From positions 1-30,928 of the forward strand of contig DGOD01000228.1 of assembly GCA_002389265.1 (NCBI GenBank): a stretch of DNA of 30,928 nucleotides, written 5' to 3'. A model generated the notes under the pieces. The model saw only the letters and a program-made list of their open reading frames with translations, was not told the origin of the DNA and made no database searches. The stretch comes from Gammaproteobacteria bacterium UBA4475. GTDB lineage: Bacteria > Pseudomonadota > Gammaproteobacteria > Pseudomonadales > Azotimanducaceae. How positions within the stretch are numbered: the stretch's first letter is position 1; each line of letters begins with the position of its first letter. The position numbers were made by a program, and so were the translations under genes. Shown in pieces: positions 8,682 through 17,122 of the stretch.

Positions 8682-9432
8682 GCAGACTCTCATGATCACG
8701 CCAGCCTGGCATGGCGGCTTCCATCAACGCGTAAAATGCCTTGCTGTGGCTGAAGTGATGCAAATGGCACAGTTCATGGATGATCACCATATCGATGGCA
8801 ACTGGCGGTTTTTGCACAAGCGCGGCGTTCAAGCAAATGTCACCCCCTCTTGAGCAACTGCCCCACCGAGCTGTCATCCTGCGGACCGTGAGCTTACCCA
8901 CAGCATTTTCGCTCTCACCACTTAAGGCCGCCTTGCGTTGAATCAATGCAGCCACTGCCGGCACTTGGTCAAACCGCCGGCGACAATCTCGCAACCGCTC
9001 ATCCAGCACCAACAGCGCCCGCTGGCGCCAGAACTTCAGCAAACATTGCTGCACCTGCAGAGGATCTCCCGGCGCCGCACAGCGAACCAGTAATTGACCC
9101 GCACCCACTACGACCTGGCTGGGCTTACCCCGGACCAACAACAATTCGTGGGGTTCGCCCAGATAGTCATGGTATTCCCCATCACAATAAGCGGGCGCCT
9201 CAGGCACGGGGCTATTAGCCAACTGTTGAATTGCCGCCACAATCCAATCTAGGCGAGCATCGAGAAAGTCATCAATCTGTTGCCAGGCGCAATGCAGCGG
9301 CGCACGAATCTCTACCAACCCGGTCCGCAGAACATGAATCGCCAAGGTTTTGCGGCGACTACGCTTGATGACGACATCAAATGTCTGCTGTTGGTGATCA
9401 TACTGGCGATGGTAAAGAGGCGGCGGATTCAT
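8641..9432 (-). CDS. YgjP-like M48-type metallopeptidase (DUF45)
   Basis: A putative zinc metallopeptidase of the YgjP/DUF45 family. From the ATG at 9432 the protein has 263 residues. The gluzincin-like motif HELCH lies at residues 219-223 with a third candidate ligand in the following FSHSKAF (H229). The family's RMTARWGSC block comes just before it, and the N-terminal RRKTLAIHV strand is also typical. Alternative in-frame starts are an ATG at 9453 and a GTG at 9474. I chose 9432 because homologs begin about ten residues before the first beta strand, but the ribosome binding site does not settle the matter. It lies downstream of bolA on the same strand, with a gap short enough for cotranscription. 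The natural substrate of this family is not known to me. Confidence 0.86.
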   Translation of the reverse strand: MNPPPLYHRQYDHQQQTFDVVIKRSRRKTLAIHVLRTGLVEIRAPLHCAWQQIDDFLDARLDWIVAAIQQLANSPVPEAPAYCDGEYHDYLGEPHELLLVRGKPSQVVVGAGQLLVRCAAPGDPLQVQQCLLKFWRQRALLVLDERLRDCRRRFDQVPAVAALIQRKAALSGESENAVGKLTVRRMTARWGSCSRGGDICLNAALVQKPPVAIDMVIIHELCHLHHFSHSKAFYALMEAAMPGWRDHESLLNQPSWRRQADSL

Positions 9433-9504
9433 CCTGTGTTTGGCACCCAACATCGAACCCAATTGTGGCAGCACCTCACTCGAGCACTGTCCTGTGCACC
9501 TATA

Positions 9505-9834
9505 TTATTGACTTTTATCGCCACCCAGGCAGGGCGGCGACAGCGGTGTATCGCCATGTCTTTCCAGCCATTCATCATTGGTATAGGTATGAATAGCCAG
9601 GGCATGAACCGACCCAGCCAATTCTTCACTGAGAATTTTATTCACCATTTGGTGTCGTTGCAGCAGACGCCGACCATCAAATGAAGATGCGACCATAACC
9701 ACTTTAAAATGGGACTCCGAGCCAGGCGGCACATTATGATTCGCGCTTTCATTGATCACTTGGAGATGCTGTAAATCGAGATGAGTGCTCAACTTACTCT
9801 CTATTAAGGCCTGAATGGTCGGCTCGCTCGTCAT
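9505..9834 (-). CDS. bolA: BolA family protein
   Basis: A 109-residue BolA protein. The signature run NHNVPPGSESHFKVVMVA is present at about residues 33-50, followed by RLLQRHQMVNKIL and VHALAIHTYT, and the C-terminal SPPCLGG tail seen in E. coli BolA. BolA proteins partner monothiol glutaredoxins in Fe-S cluster handling, and E. coli BolA also affects morphology and motility as a transcriptional regulator. A TTAGGGA ribosome binding site lies about 8 bases before the ATG. The gene starts only 18 bases after the cyclase stop codon, so it is very likely cotranscribed with the CHASE2 cyclase upstream. Confidence 0.95.
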   Translation of the reverse strand: MTSEPTIQALIESKLSTHLDLQHLQVINESANHNVPPGSESHFKVVMVASSFDGRRLLQRHQMVNKILSEELAGSVHALAIHTYTNDEWLERHGDTPLSPPCLGGDKSQ

Positions 9835-9852
9835 CGCAATTCCCTAAGGATG

Positions 9853-11916
9853 TTAGCCTTTTTCCGTTAAGTTAAAAATACCATCCCAGTCTGCCGCCGG
9901 CGGCGTCGCTATGAAAAGTTCACAACGATTAATATACACCCGACTTGGACCATCATCAGGAAACAGCGCCTGACACTGGCTAAAAACAGCCTTGGCGTCT
10001 TGGTAATTACGCGCATTATACAAAGCCAGACCTTTCTCAAACTGCGCCACCATATCGGCCAGTGGGCCACTCGTCAGGCCTTTACGCTCCAATAACTGAT
10101 AGACCTTAATAGGTTCATTCTTTCCCACGACACGCAGAGTATCCAACTCCCTGACGTCAACCACGTCTCGAACGTGATCATAGGTCATACTCGATATCAT
10201 AATATCCGAGCCGTAGGCCTTATTGGCACCTTCCAGTCGCGACGCCAGATTCACTGAGTCGCCCATGATCGTATAGTCCATGCGCTGGGCCGACCCCATG
10301 TTGCCTACGACCATGCGGCCCGTATTCAAGCCCATGCGGACAGCGACTCTTGGCCGACCTTCGGCGGCAAAGCGCTTATCTAGCAGCTTGATGGATTTTT
10401 GCATATCGATACTGGCATAACATGCGAGCGCAGCGTGGTCTGGCTGTACCGCCGGCGCACCCCAGAAAGCAATAATCGCATCACCTTCGAACTTATCCAC
10501 GGTGCCCTCATAATTAACGATGACTTCACACATCTCAGTGAGATACTCGTTCAGTGCATTAACCAATTCGGTAGGCGTCATCTTTTCAGAGAAACTGGAG
10601 AATCCAGCGATATCAGAGAAAAAAGCGGTCATCTCTCGATCTTCACCGCCAAGAGACAGCTTATCGGGATCACGCATCAGGTCGGCGACCACTTTTGGTG
10701 AGAGGTATTGCCCAAACGCATCACGAATCAAGGCTTTCTGACCCATCTCAGCCAGATAATAACGGGCGTTAATCAGAATAATCACCAGAATCGAGGCAAA
10801 CAGCCCATAACTGATCGATAGAATCAAGCCCTCCTGCACATAGAGCAGAGAAGTCGCGAACAGAAACGCAATGACGATACCGAGACTCACCAGGTTTCGC
10901 GGTAAGGGATTACTGATAGCCTGAGTCGCTGCCAGCGCCACCATCAACAAGAACAACGACAAACATTCAAGCCAGACGGGTGCCGCTTTTAAGGGCCCGC
11001 CTTTCAGCAGGGTGCCAATGGTATCCGCAATAATTGAAACCCCATAGACATTGCCAACTGGCGTCTCAAATTCATCATGCGCGATCTCGGCGACTTCTCC
11101 GATAAGTACTATTTTTCCTGCAACCAAGAAGCTCAAGTCTTCAAGCTCTTCCTCGTCAAGAAACAGGATCTCTGATGCTGGCATCCCAATGACATTATGC
11201 AAGCGCTCCATACCGCCCTCTCCATTAGACGGCAAGCGTGGAAACTCAATATACAGATCATTAAATTGGTCAATGTTGATGATGTGGTCGCCAATCGTCA
11301 AAACCCCATCATTGAGCACAGGTTCCGCGTCCAGAAACTGTGAAACCGCCTGAACAGCAAACGGCCACTCTCCCTGCTGCGCGGGCTGTTCATGGATGCG
11401 TAGTCGAACGATACTTTCAGAAATAGCACTATTCGCCGCGATATTCGAATATCCATGGGTCGTGATGTCGCTGAATCTATCAATTGCCAGATTCATACCG
11501 CCGTATTCGCCATCCGCGATCTCGGCCTGAGAGACCAGCAAGACATTCCTTGCCTCCTCAAAGGCCAGCGCTAAGGTTGGATCTTCACCATAGGCGCTAT
11601 TGAAATCCAACATCATGTCGACTGCTATGACTTTCGCATCCATGGCAGCCAGGCGCGAGATCAAGGTGGCTAGATCAGTTCGTCTCAGAGGGTACTTGTC
11701 GTAATCTTCATAGAACGCCTCATCGGTATAGAGGATGAGGATATCTTCAGACGGAGCCGTCACCTCTGGCGGCGCATTATAAATGCGCAGCAAGTGTCGA
11801 TAAGACAGCGTCTCATCTTCGATTAGAGAAAAGGCCTCTTTGTATTCAAGCGCAGCGGCAGCGAGAAAAATAAGTAGGATGGTGAGGAGGTCAAAAATTT
11901 TATTTCTATTACCCAT
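9853..11916 (-). CDS. CHASE2-domain class III adenylate cyclase
   Basis: A 687-residue membrane sensor cyclase. A signal anchor lies near residues 8-23, a periplasmic CHASE2 domain fills roughly 30-305, three membrane helices follow (about 313-333, 340-358, 365-383), and the cyclase domain spans about 425-610. Metal ligands are D435 (FFSDIAGF) and D479 (KFEGDA). K475 and T549 occupy the adenine-recognition positions, which favours ATP over GTP and matches class IIIb. N556 and R560 are the expected transition-state residues. A TPR-like tail covers 620-670. The frame opens further upstream to 11979, but that would begin inside the terminator at 11953-11988. The ATG at 11916 has an AGAGAG ribosome binding site. 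bolA follows after 18 bases. The CHASE2 ligand is unknown. Confidence 0.92.
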   Translation of the reverse strand: MGNRNKIFDLLTILLIFLAAAALEYKEAFSLIEDETLSYRHLLRIYNAPPEVTAPSEDILILYTDEAFYEDYDKYPLRRTDLATLISRLAAMDAKVIAVDMMLDFNSAYGEDPTLALAFEEARNVLLVSQAEIADGEYGGMNLAIDRFSDITTHGYSNIAANSAISESIVRLRIHEQPAQQGEWPFAVQAVSQFLDAEPVLNDGVLTIGDHIINIDQFNDLYIEFPRLPSNGEGGMERLHNVIGMPASEILFLDEEELEDLSFLVAGKIVLIGEVAEIAHDEFETPVGNVYGVSIIADTIGTLLKGGPLKAAPVWLECLSLFLLMVALAATQAISNPLPRNLVSLGIVIAFLFATSLLYVQEGLILSISYGLFASILVIILINARYYLAEMGQKALIRDAFGQYLSPKVVADLMRDPDKLSLGGEDREMTAFFSDIAGFSSFSEKMTPTELVNALNEYLTEMCEVIVNYEGTVDKFEGDAIIAFWGAPAVQPDHAALACYASIDMQKSIKLLDKRFAAEGRPRVAVRMGLNTGRMVVGNMGSAQRMDYTIMGDSVNLASRLEGANKAYGSDIMISSMTYDHVRDVVDVRELDTLRVVGKNEPIKVYQLLERKGLTSGPLADMVAQFEKGLALYNARNYQDAKAVFSQCQALFPDDGPSRVYINRCELFIATPPAADWDGIFNLTEKG

Positions 11917-11952
11917 ATCACTCTCTGTCGCTTTTTCACAGGTGTCACAAAA

Positions 11953-11988
11953 AAACCCGCAGTCGCCATATAAAATCACTGCGGGTTT
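11953..11988 (-). terminator. Strong intrinsic terminator between FecR-like gene and cyclase
   Basis: On the minus strand an 11-base perfect stem (AAACCCGCAGT pairing with ACTGCGGGTTT, 14-base loop) is followed by an uninterrupted T run. This is a textbook rho-independent terminator for transcription coming from the FecR-like gene. It sits 36 bases upstream of the chosen cyclase start, so the cyclase either has its own promoter or depends on read-through. It also argues against the longer cyclase reading frame that starts at 11979. Confidence 0.9.
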
Positions 11989-12095
11989 CTATAGTCAAAC
12001 AAGAAGGCTACAACTTTGGTCAGACAGGCCCCAAGCCACCAACAATAGCCGAGGTCATACCTGCGCCGAAAGCCTCCTCTTATTCACCCCTCATC

Positions 12096-12120
12096 GAGTC
12101 GCAGCCTGGAGTCGCAGCCT
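12096..12120. repeat. 12-base tandem repeat GAGTCGCAGCCT x2
   Basis: Two exact copies of GAGTCGCAGCCT at 12096-12107 and 12109-12120, one base apart, lie in the 3' untranslated region of the FecR-like gene. They look like a small slippage duplication. I see no associated gene. Confidence 0.7.
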
Positions 12121-12162
12121 AGCAGTATAGACTCACGACTCAAGCCGCGCAGCTAAAGGAGT

Positions 12163-13107
12163 TTAGGGCTCTATCGAAGAATTATAGAGTCGGGACTCGC
12201 TCTCACGCAAATTGCTCAACTTCAAGGTCTGATAGGATTGGACTAACAGGGGCCGCATGTCGTTATCGTCGGCATTTCCAGCAAAATAACTTCGATATTT
12301 ATCCATGGCCGCAATATGCATATTTTGGGCTTCCAGCAGATCCGCCACTACAAACACATCATCTTCTGCCGCCTTTAATTTGGCCATCAGACTGTCTTCG
12401 GCAGCCTTATCAAGCCAGACGAACGATGACTCGCTTTTTGGGATATAGAGCGTGCCGTCTTGATCAAGAACCTCCACATGATAACTATGCTCTCCAGGAG
12501 ACATATCAGTCACCGAATAGCGAATCATCTCGGCCGTGGAATGCGCGGCAACTTCGTGACTAACGCCATCGACAACCAGACGATAGGAGTACTCCGGGCA
12601 TCCATTGCGCCATACCAGATCAGGAAAACCAGCTGACAACGTCACCTTACGAATCGTTCTGACCTTACTGTCACACGCATCATCGGCGGCTTTCGTTACT
12701 GAACGTCTGACTGTGGTGTAACGCTGCGCAGTTGCGAATTTATTCGACAGGCCTTCAAAAATATCACCAGCGTCTTGTTTTGCTTCACCGAGATCGCCAG
12801 AAACTAACTCCAGACCGTTCGCCACAACCAAAATTTCAGAATTTGGGCCGACATCCTGCGTCGCACCGTCAACTTGGTTGACGAACTTGCCAGCGCCGTC
12901 TTCACCCGTCTTGATCTGATAACCGGCAAACAAGTACTTGGTTCTTGTCACTGGCTTCCATTCAGTGCCATCTCTCGAATATTCTACACTTCCAAGGATA
13001 TCGACCAATTTAGCAACTGGAGCCTCCCGACCTAGCGCCACTCCATTGAATCCCACCAGCAATAAGGTACTCAATAACGCCATCAAACTTAACCGCTTAA
13101 AACTCAT
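12163..13107 (-). CDS. Secreted FecR-domain protein
   Basis: A 314-residue exported protein. Residues 1-26 form a signal peptide ([11 protein letters not shown] ending GVALG). Residues 33-110 fit the FecR periplasmic beta domain: a GSVEYSRDG strand, a [13 protein letters not shown] turn, a [13 protein letters not shown] strand. C145 and C170 could form a disulfide. Residues 170-232 look like a second beta domain (YRLVVDG ... [11 protein letters not shown]). The last 75 residues are helical and TPR-like. The ATG at 13107 has a GAGG ribosome binding site; 24 further upstream codons lack signal-peptide character. No TonB receptor or sigma factor is adjacent, so this is not a classic iron-citrate regulator. 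From memory, FecR-like genes often sit beside CHASE2 cyclases, which fits the gene downstream. A direct sensory role is inference. Confidence 0.8.
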   Translation of the reverse strand: MSFKRLSLMALLSTLLLVGFNGVALGREAPVAKLVDILGSVEYSRDGTEWKPVTRTKYLFAGYQIKTGEDGAGKFVNQVDGATQDVGPNSEILVVANGLELVSGDLGEAKQDAGDIFEGLSNKFATAQRYTTVRRSVTKAADDACDSKVRTIRKVTLSAGFPDLVWRNGCPEYSYRLVVDGVSHEVAAHSTAEMIRYSVTDMSPGEHSYHVEVLDQDGTLYIPKSESSFVWLDKAAEDSLMAKLKAAEDDVFVVADLLEAQNMHIAAMDKYRSYFAGNADDNDMRPLLVQSYQTLKLSNLRESESRLYNSSIEP

Positions 13108-13563
13108 TTTTACAACCTCGTCTATACATTTAGATACACACCGCCACACAACTATGACTCTCGGCGCCCCCATCTGCATCTCGATTTAAAAAACATGCAG
13201 GGCTCACTGCATATTTCAGACATTTACAAATCAGCCGATATATTAACGGTCTTTCAGAGCATTTACATCCCCAATTCTAGGACCTCACTGTTAATCTACT
13301 GGCATGCCCGGGCGATGTGAGCGGCGCATCTCTGACAAAATACTGCAAAAGCCCCTTACTCACGGCTTTTCAAGACATTACACGATAGCAAACAGGCCAG
13401 CTTCGGACTATTTCAAGCCTAGGCAGCAATCGGAGTCGATTTTCGCCTAGCGCTCGACTACAACTAAGTTCCGACTCGGCAGATCGAATTAACCTTTGCT
13501 ACTCGCCTGGCGAACCTAAATCGAGTATCCTGCGCCTTGTCATCAGCGATAACTCATACTGCC
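13108..13563. promoter_or_regulatory. Long divergent intergenic region between fecR-like gene and yaaA
   Basis: A 456-base gap with no convincing gene. It must hold promoters for the FecR-like gene (minus strand) and yaaA (plus strand). Three features are visible. An imperfect direct repeat TTTCAGA(G)CATTTACA lies at 13214-13228 and 13252-13267. A hairpin ATGCAG/CTGCAT at 13195-13212 is followed on the minus strand by a T6 run. A hairpin AAAAGCC/GGCTTTT lies at 13347-13370. No clear -35/-10 pair was found. A small RNA or leader transcript is possible but unproven. Confidence 0.4.
13195..13212 (-). terminator. Short attenuator-like hairpin upstream of the FecR-like gene
   Basis: On the minus strand a 6-base stem (ATGCAG, loop TGAGCC, CTGCAT) is followed by G and a T6 run, about 90 bases before the FecR-like start. 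It has the form of a weak intrinsic terminator, but there is no upstream gene on this strand for it to terminate. It could be an attenuator, the end of a small RNA, or chance. Confidence 0.35.
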
Positions 13564-14334
13564 ATGTTAACCGTGATCTCTCCTGCCAAGACCCTCGACT
13601 TCGATAGCCCTCTGTCAACAGAGAAAAATACGACGCCCGATTTACTGGCGCGATCAGAACGTCTGATCACAGAGATGCGCAGTCGGTCTGCAACAGATCT
13701 GTCGAAGTTAATGCGCATTAGTCCCAAACTGGGCGAACTCAATGCCCAGCGTTTCCAACAATGGCAGACGCCCTTTACGCCATCAAATGCTCGGCAAGCC
13801 ATTCTTGCCTTTCGTGGCGATGTTTATATCGGCCTCGATGCAGATAGCTACAGCCAGCGGGACTTCACCTTTGCCCAGAAAAGCCTGCGAATTCTATCCG
13901 GTTTGTACGGCGTCTTACGCCCACTTGACTTGATACAAGCTTACCGCCTGGAAATGGGCACTCGAATAGCCACTGAACACGGCAAAGATCTTTACGCCTT
14001 TTGGGGTGACGCGATTACTCAAACATTGAATGAAGAGCTGAGCGGCCATCGTAACAAAACGGTCATCAACCTCGCTTCTAATGAATATTTTAAGTCTGTC
14101 CGGCCTAAAGTGCTTGCTGGCAATATTATCACCCCGGTGTTCAAAGACTATAGCAAGGGAACTTACAAAATTTTGGGCTTCTACGCCAAGAAAGCTCGGG
14201 GTTATATGGCCAGCTATATCGTCAAAAATCGCATCAATAAACCTGAGGCTCTGAAAGCGTTCACCACGGACGGCTATCGCTTTAACGATGATTTCTCTAC
14301 GGATACCCAATGGGTGTTCACACGTAAAGCCTGA
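13564..14334 (+). CDS. yaaA: Peroxide stress protein YaaA
   Basis: A 256-residue YaaA/DUF328 protein. It matches the E. coli protein along its whole length: MLTVISPAKTLDF start, LMRISPKLGELNAQRF, the highly conserved NARQAILAFRGDVY, RILSGLYGVLRPLDL, YRLEMGTR, INLASNEYFKSVRP and FYAKKARG. In E. coli YaaA is induced by OxyR under hydrogen peroxide and limits free intracellular iron. I start at the ATG at 13564 because it matches the family N-terminus; the frame continues nine codons to a TTG at 13537 with no better support. No good Shine-Dalgarno is visible. The stop overlaps the next gene's ATG by one base (TGATG), so that gene is translationally coupled. Confidence 0.94.
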   Translation: MLTVISPAKTLDFDSPLSTEKNTTPDLLARSERLITEMRSRSATDLSKLMRISPKLGELNAQRFQQWQTPFTPSNARQAILAFRGDVYIGLDADSYSQRDFTFAQKSLRILSGLYGVLRPLDLIQAYRLEMGTRIATEHGKDLYAFWGDAITQTLNEELSGHRNKTVINLASNEYFKSVRPKVLAGNIITPVFKDYSKGTYKILGFYAKKARGYMASYIVKNRINKPEALKAFTTDGYRFNDDFSTDTQWVFTRKA

Positions 14335-15335
14335 TGAATCACCTCGGCATCATCGTCAACCCCATGTCTGGTCGAGACGTGCGTCGGGTTGCGGCGCGGG
14401 CCAGCACCAGCAGTCACCAAAACAAACAGCAGCAGGTCACCCGCCTGGTGTTGGGCGCCCTGGCCAATGGTGTGGAAAAAATCTATCTAGCCAACGAACC
14501 ATTTAGAATCAACGAGCGCGCTATCGAAAATATCGAAGAGCGTGCGCGAATCGAGATACTGCAATTCCCCTTAAGTCACACGGCCAAGGACACCACTTAT
14601 ATGGTCAACGCCATGTGGGATGCCGGTTGTCGCACCTTTATTGTCTTGGGCGGCGACGGCACCAGCCGGATCGTGGCCCGAGCGCAACCTGGCGCTGTCA
14701 TTCTGCCGCTGTCGACAGGCACCAATAATGTCTTTCCACAACTGATGGAGGCCTCCGTCGCCGGGGCGGCAGCCGGGATCATTTGTAGCGAGCAACTCGC
14801 CGCTGAAACCCACTGTTATCGCTGCAAGCAATTACATATTAGCGTCAATGGCGGGGTCGAGCAGGGTGGCCAGGACGATACCGCACTAATCGACGCTGTG
14901 GTACTCAAAAACGATATGCTCGGCAGCCTACTCCCCTTTGCCCCGGAAAATATCACGGCGGTGTATTTGTCCCGTGCTGAACCGGCATCGGTGGGTATGT
15001 CACCCATTGGCGGTTACCTGTTGCCTTGCGATGCACGAGATCCATTCGGCGTGTTGATAAGGTGTGGTCAGCCTGCCACAACCCGGGTTCGAGTGCCGCT
15101 CTCCCCTGGGCTTTATGGTGAAATTCCAATCCAGGCCTACGGCCGAATCGAATTCGGTCAGCCCCAACGAATTCAAGGCCCGTGCATTCTGGCCTTTGAT
15201 GGAGACCGCACGATTCAACTGGGCGCCGACGACTACGCCGAGATCACCATACGTAATGATGGCCCCTGGATTATTGAACCTGGCCCCGTCATGGGTGCCG
15301 CTGCGGCAGCAGGTCTATTTAATCTCGCACCTTGA
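14334..15335 (+). CDS. ATP-NAD/AcoX-type kinase family protein
   Basis: A 333-residue protein of the ATP-NAD/AcoX kinase family, related to NAD kinases and diacylglycerol kinases. Visible motifs are the N-terminal GIIVNPMSGRD, the nucleotide-binding GGDGTSR at residues 106-112, and STGTNNVFPQ at 127-136, where NAD kinases have GTxNF-like residues. The C-terminal half (about 180-330) contains a beta-sandwich-like stretch and ends GPVMGAAAAAGLF. The substrate is not established for this branch. Housekeeping NAD kinase is usually a separate, shorter gene, so I would not call this nadK. It overlaps yaaA by one base (TGATG). Confidence 0.78.
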   Translation: MNHLGIIVNPMSGRDVRRVAARASTSSHQNKQQQVTRLVLGALANGVEKIYLANEPFRINERAIENIEERARIEILQFPLSHTAKDTTYMVNAMWDAGCRTFIVLGGDGTSRIVARAQPGAVILPLSTGTNNVFPQLMEASVAGAAAGIICSEQLAAETHCYRCKQLHISVNGGVEQGGQDDTALIDAVVLKNDMLGSLLPFAPENITAVYLSRAEPASVGMSPIGGYLLPCDARDPFGVLIRCGQPATTRVRVPLSPGLYGEIPIQAYGRIEFGQPQRIQGPCILAFDGDRTIQLGADDYAEITIRNDGPWIIEPGPVMGAAAAAGLFNLAP

Positions 15336-15426
15336 ATTACCGAGCGTTTCAACCGCTGGCGAGTAGATGCTACTATTTAATGCGCTAACTTCAGGCTCTA
15401 ACGGCGGCACCCAGGACAATCTTTTT

Positions 15427-16263
15427 ATGAAAATCTGCCTTTTACTGCTCATCGCGGCAGGAATGATATTCTCTGCAGGTGCCGCAAAGTCTAGTCACGA
15501 AACCTCTAGTAACGAAACCTCTACCCAGTCTGTCATCCGCACACTCGTCTGGCCAGATGGCACCCGCTATGTGGGCATGGTCTTCGATGGTAAGCGCGAC
15601 GGCAAGGGTACCATTACCTGGCAGGATGGCACGCAATTCGTCGGACACTTCAAAGACGACCTTAAAAACGGTCCAGGAACCCTGATTTTAGCCGATGGCA
15701 GTGTCTATAGCGGCTACTTCGAAAACGACATCCTGATAAACCAACAACTCGCGCCCACCCAGACCACTACGCCGGCTAGTCATCCCAATGTGCTGACTGA
15801 AACCATGGCAGCGGTCAGTGCCGGGCAAGGTGCCAAGAATACTATCGCGATTAGCCCTAAGACGTTAACACCAGCGGTTGTGGAGACTGCCCCCGGCCAG
15901 TCTGCCGAGACCGCTCACGTCAGAGTCAAGCAGGAACTGGCAACCGCGATCCAGGACTGGGCCAAGGCCTGGTCGTCGCAAAACGTTGATCAATATCTGG
16001 CAAGCTATGCGGCTGAATTTGCTGTACCTGGCAAACAAACACGTATTGATTGGAATGCACTGCGACGCTCGCGCTTGGAGGCGCCCAAATTTATCGAGGT
16101 CATGCTGAATGATCTCGACTACGAGATCATTCGGCCCGATGAGGCTCGAATTAGCTTCACGCAAACCTATCGCTCAGAAACCTACAGTGATGTCTCATCT
16201 AAATTTCTGCACTTCAAAAAACAGGGTAATATCTGGCTTATCATCAAAGAAGGAAATCGCTAA
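15427..16263 (+). CDS. Secreted MORN-repeat protein with NTF2-like C-terminal domain
   Basis: A 278-residue exported protein. Residues 1-20 form a signal peptide (KICLLLLIAAG ... SAGAA). Three consecutive MORN-type repeats follow at about residues 38-105 (WPDGTRYVG, WQDGTQFVGHF, LADGSVYSGYF). A low-complexity Thr/Ala/Pro linker comes next. Residues 170-278 resemble the NTF2/SnoaL-like domain found at the C-terminus of some L,D-transpeptidases and cell-envelope proteins (AIQDWAKAWSSQNVDQYLASY ... FLHFKKQGNIWLI). I chose the ATG at 15427 over the open frame at 15367 because it begins the signal peptide and has CAGGA upstream. The stop overlaps the Nudix start (TAATG). Its function is unknown; envelope scaffolding is a guess. 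Confidence 0.76.
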   Translation: MKICLLLLIAAGMIFSAGAAKSSHETSSNETSTQSVIRTLVWPDGTRYVGMVFDGKRDGKGTITWQDGTQFVGHFKDDLKNGPGTLILADGSVYSGYFENDILINQQLAPTQTTTPASHPNVLTETMAAVSAGQGAKNTIAISPKTLTPAVVETAPGQSAETAHVRVKQELATAIQDWAKAWSSQNVDQYLASYAAEFAVPGKQTRIDWNALRRSRLEAPKFIEVMLNDLDYEIIRPDEARISFTQTYRSETYSDVSSKFLHFKKQGNIWLIIKEGNR

Positions 16264-17048
16264 TGTCTCAAGCTCCAACTCCCGTTCCAGCAGCCACTAT
16301 CCTGATGCTCCGTGATGGCGTCGATGCATTGGAGGTCTTTATGGTGGTACGCCATCATCAGATTGATTTCGCCTCTGGTGCGTTGGTTTTTCCAGGCGGC
16401 AAGGTCGACGCCGGCGACAGTCAGGTGCGAAGCCGCTGCGTCGGTGTCGACGCGGCCGACGATATTAGCCTGGCGTTGCAAGTAGGCGCTATCCGCGAGG
16501 CATTCGAGGAATGCGGTATCTTACTGGCCAGGGAGCCGGGGGCTACCGACTTGATCTCAGCGAAACGCCTGCTCCAGCTTGAGCCTTACAGAGAAGCGCT
16601 GGTTAAAAATGAACTTTCTATCGCTGAGTTTCTTGACCGGGAAGATTTGCTGCTAGCTTGTGACCTGCTGCAGCCCTACGCCCATTGGGTGACCCCGGAA
16701 ATGATGCCGAAACGTTTTGATACCTGGTTCTATCTGGCCCATGCTCCTGCAGACCATCTGGCAATTCATGACGGTCACGAGTCAGTAGACTCGGTCTGGA
16801 TCTCTCCCACTGACGCCTTAGCGGGCGCGAAGACCGGTCAATATACGGTGATCTTCCCAACCCGCTTAAACATAGAGATGCTAAGCGAAAGCGACAGTGT
16901 AGCAGACGCCATGGCGATGGCCCGCGCCCGCAAAATTATTCCGGTATTACCCTGGACAGAGAAGCGCGCGGATGGCAATTACCTGTGTATTCAAGCCGAA
17001 GCCGGGTACAGCATCAGCGAAGAAAAATTCAATGAGCGGCCGGCCTGA
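16263..17048 (+). CDS. NUDT19-like Nudix hydrolase
   Basis: A 261-residue Nudix hydrolase. The Nudix box is present but interrupted: FPGGKVDAGD at residues 43-52 and REAFEECGI at 78-86. The box carries about 18 extra residues before REx2EE, and D52 stands where Glu is usual. This interrupted box and the family length are typical of NUDT19/RP2-like CoA diphosphatases. The sequence WVTPEMMPKRFDTWFYLA near 145-160 is also characteristic of that group. The likely reaction is hydrolysis of a nucleoside diphosphate-linked substrate such as CoA or acyl-CoA; the true substrate is inferred from family only. TAATG overlap with the MORN gene indicates translational coupling. A bidirectional terminator lies 75 bases downstream. 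Confidence 0.88.
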   Translation: MSQAPTPVPAATILMLRDGVDALEVFMVVRHHQIDFASGALVFPGGKVDAGDSQVRSRCVGVDAADDISLALQVGAIREAFEECGILLAREPGATDLISAKRLLQLEPYREALVKNELSIAEFLDREDLLLACDLLQPYAHWVTPEMMPKRFDTWFYLAHAPADHLAIHDGHESVDSVWISPTDALAGAKTGQYTVIFPTRLNIEMLSESDSVADAMAMARARKIIPVLPWTEKRADGNYLCIQAEAGYSISEEKFNERPA

Positions 17049-17100
17049 ACTTGCACTGAGTTCGCGCTGAACAAGACTTCAGCAAGGCTTGCAGTAATGA

Positions 17101-17122
17101 AGAACTAAAAAAGAACTAAAAA
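17101..17122. repeat. 11-base tandem duplication AGAACTAAAAA x2
   Basis: Two copies of AGAACTAAAAA lie head to tail immediately before the terminator stem. The run of A on this side becomes the T tract for the minus strand terminator. It is probably slippage. Confidence 0.6.

Noticed and set aside
12163..13107. Classical FecR/FecI iron-citrate surface signalling system
   Set aside because: No sigma factor or TonB-dependent receptor is adjacent, and the protein has a cleavable signal peptide, not an N-terminal anti-sigma region.
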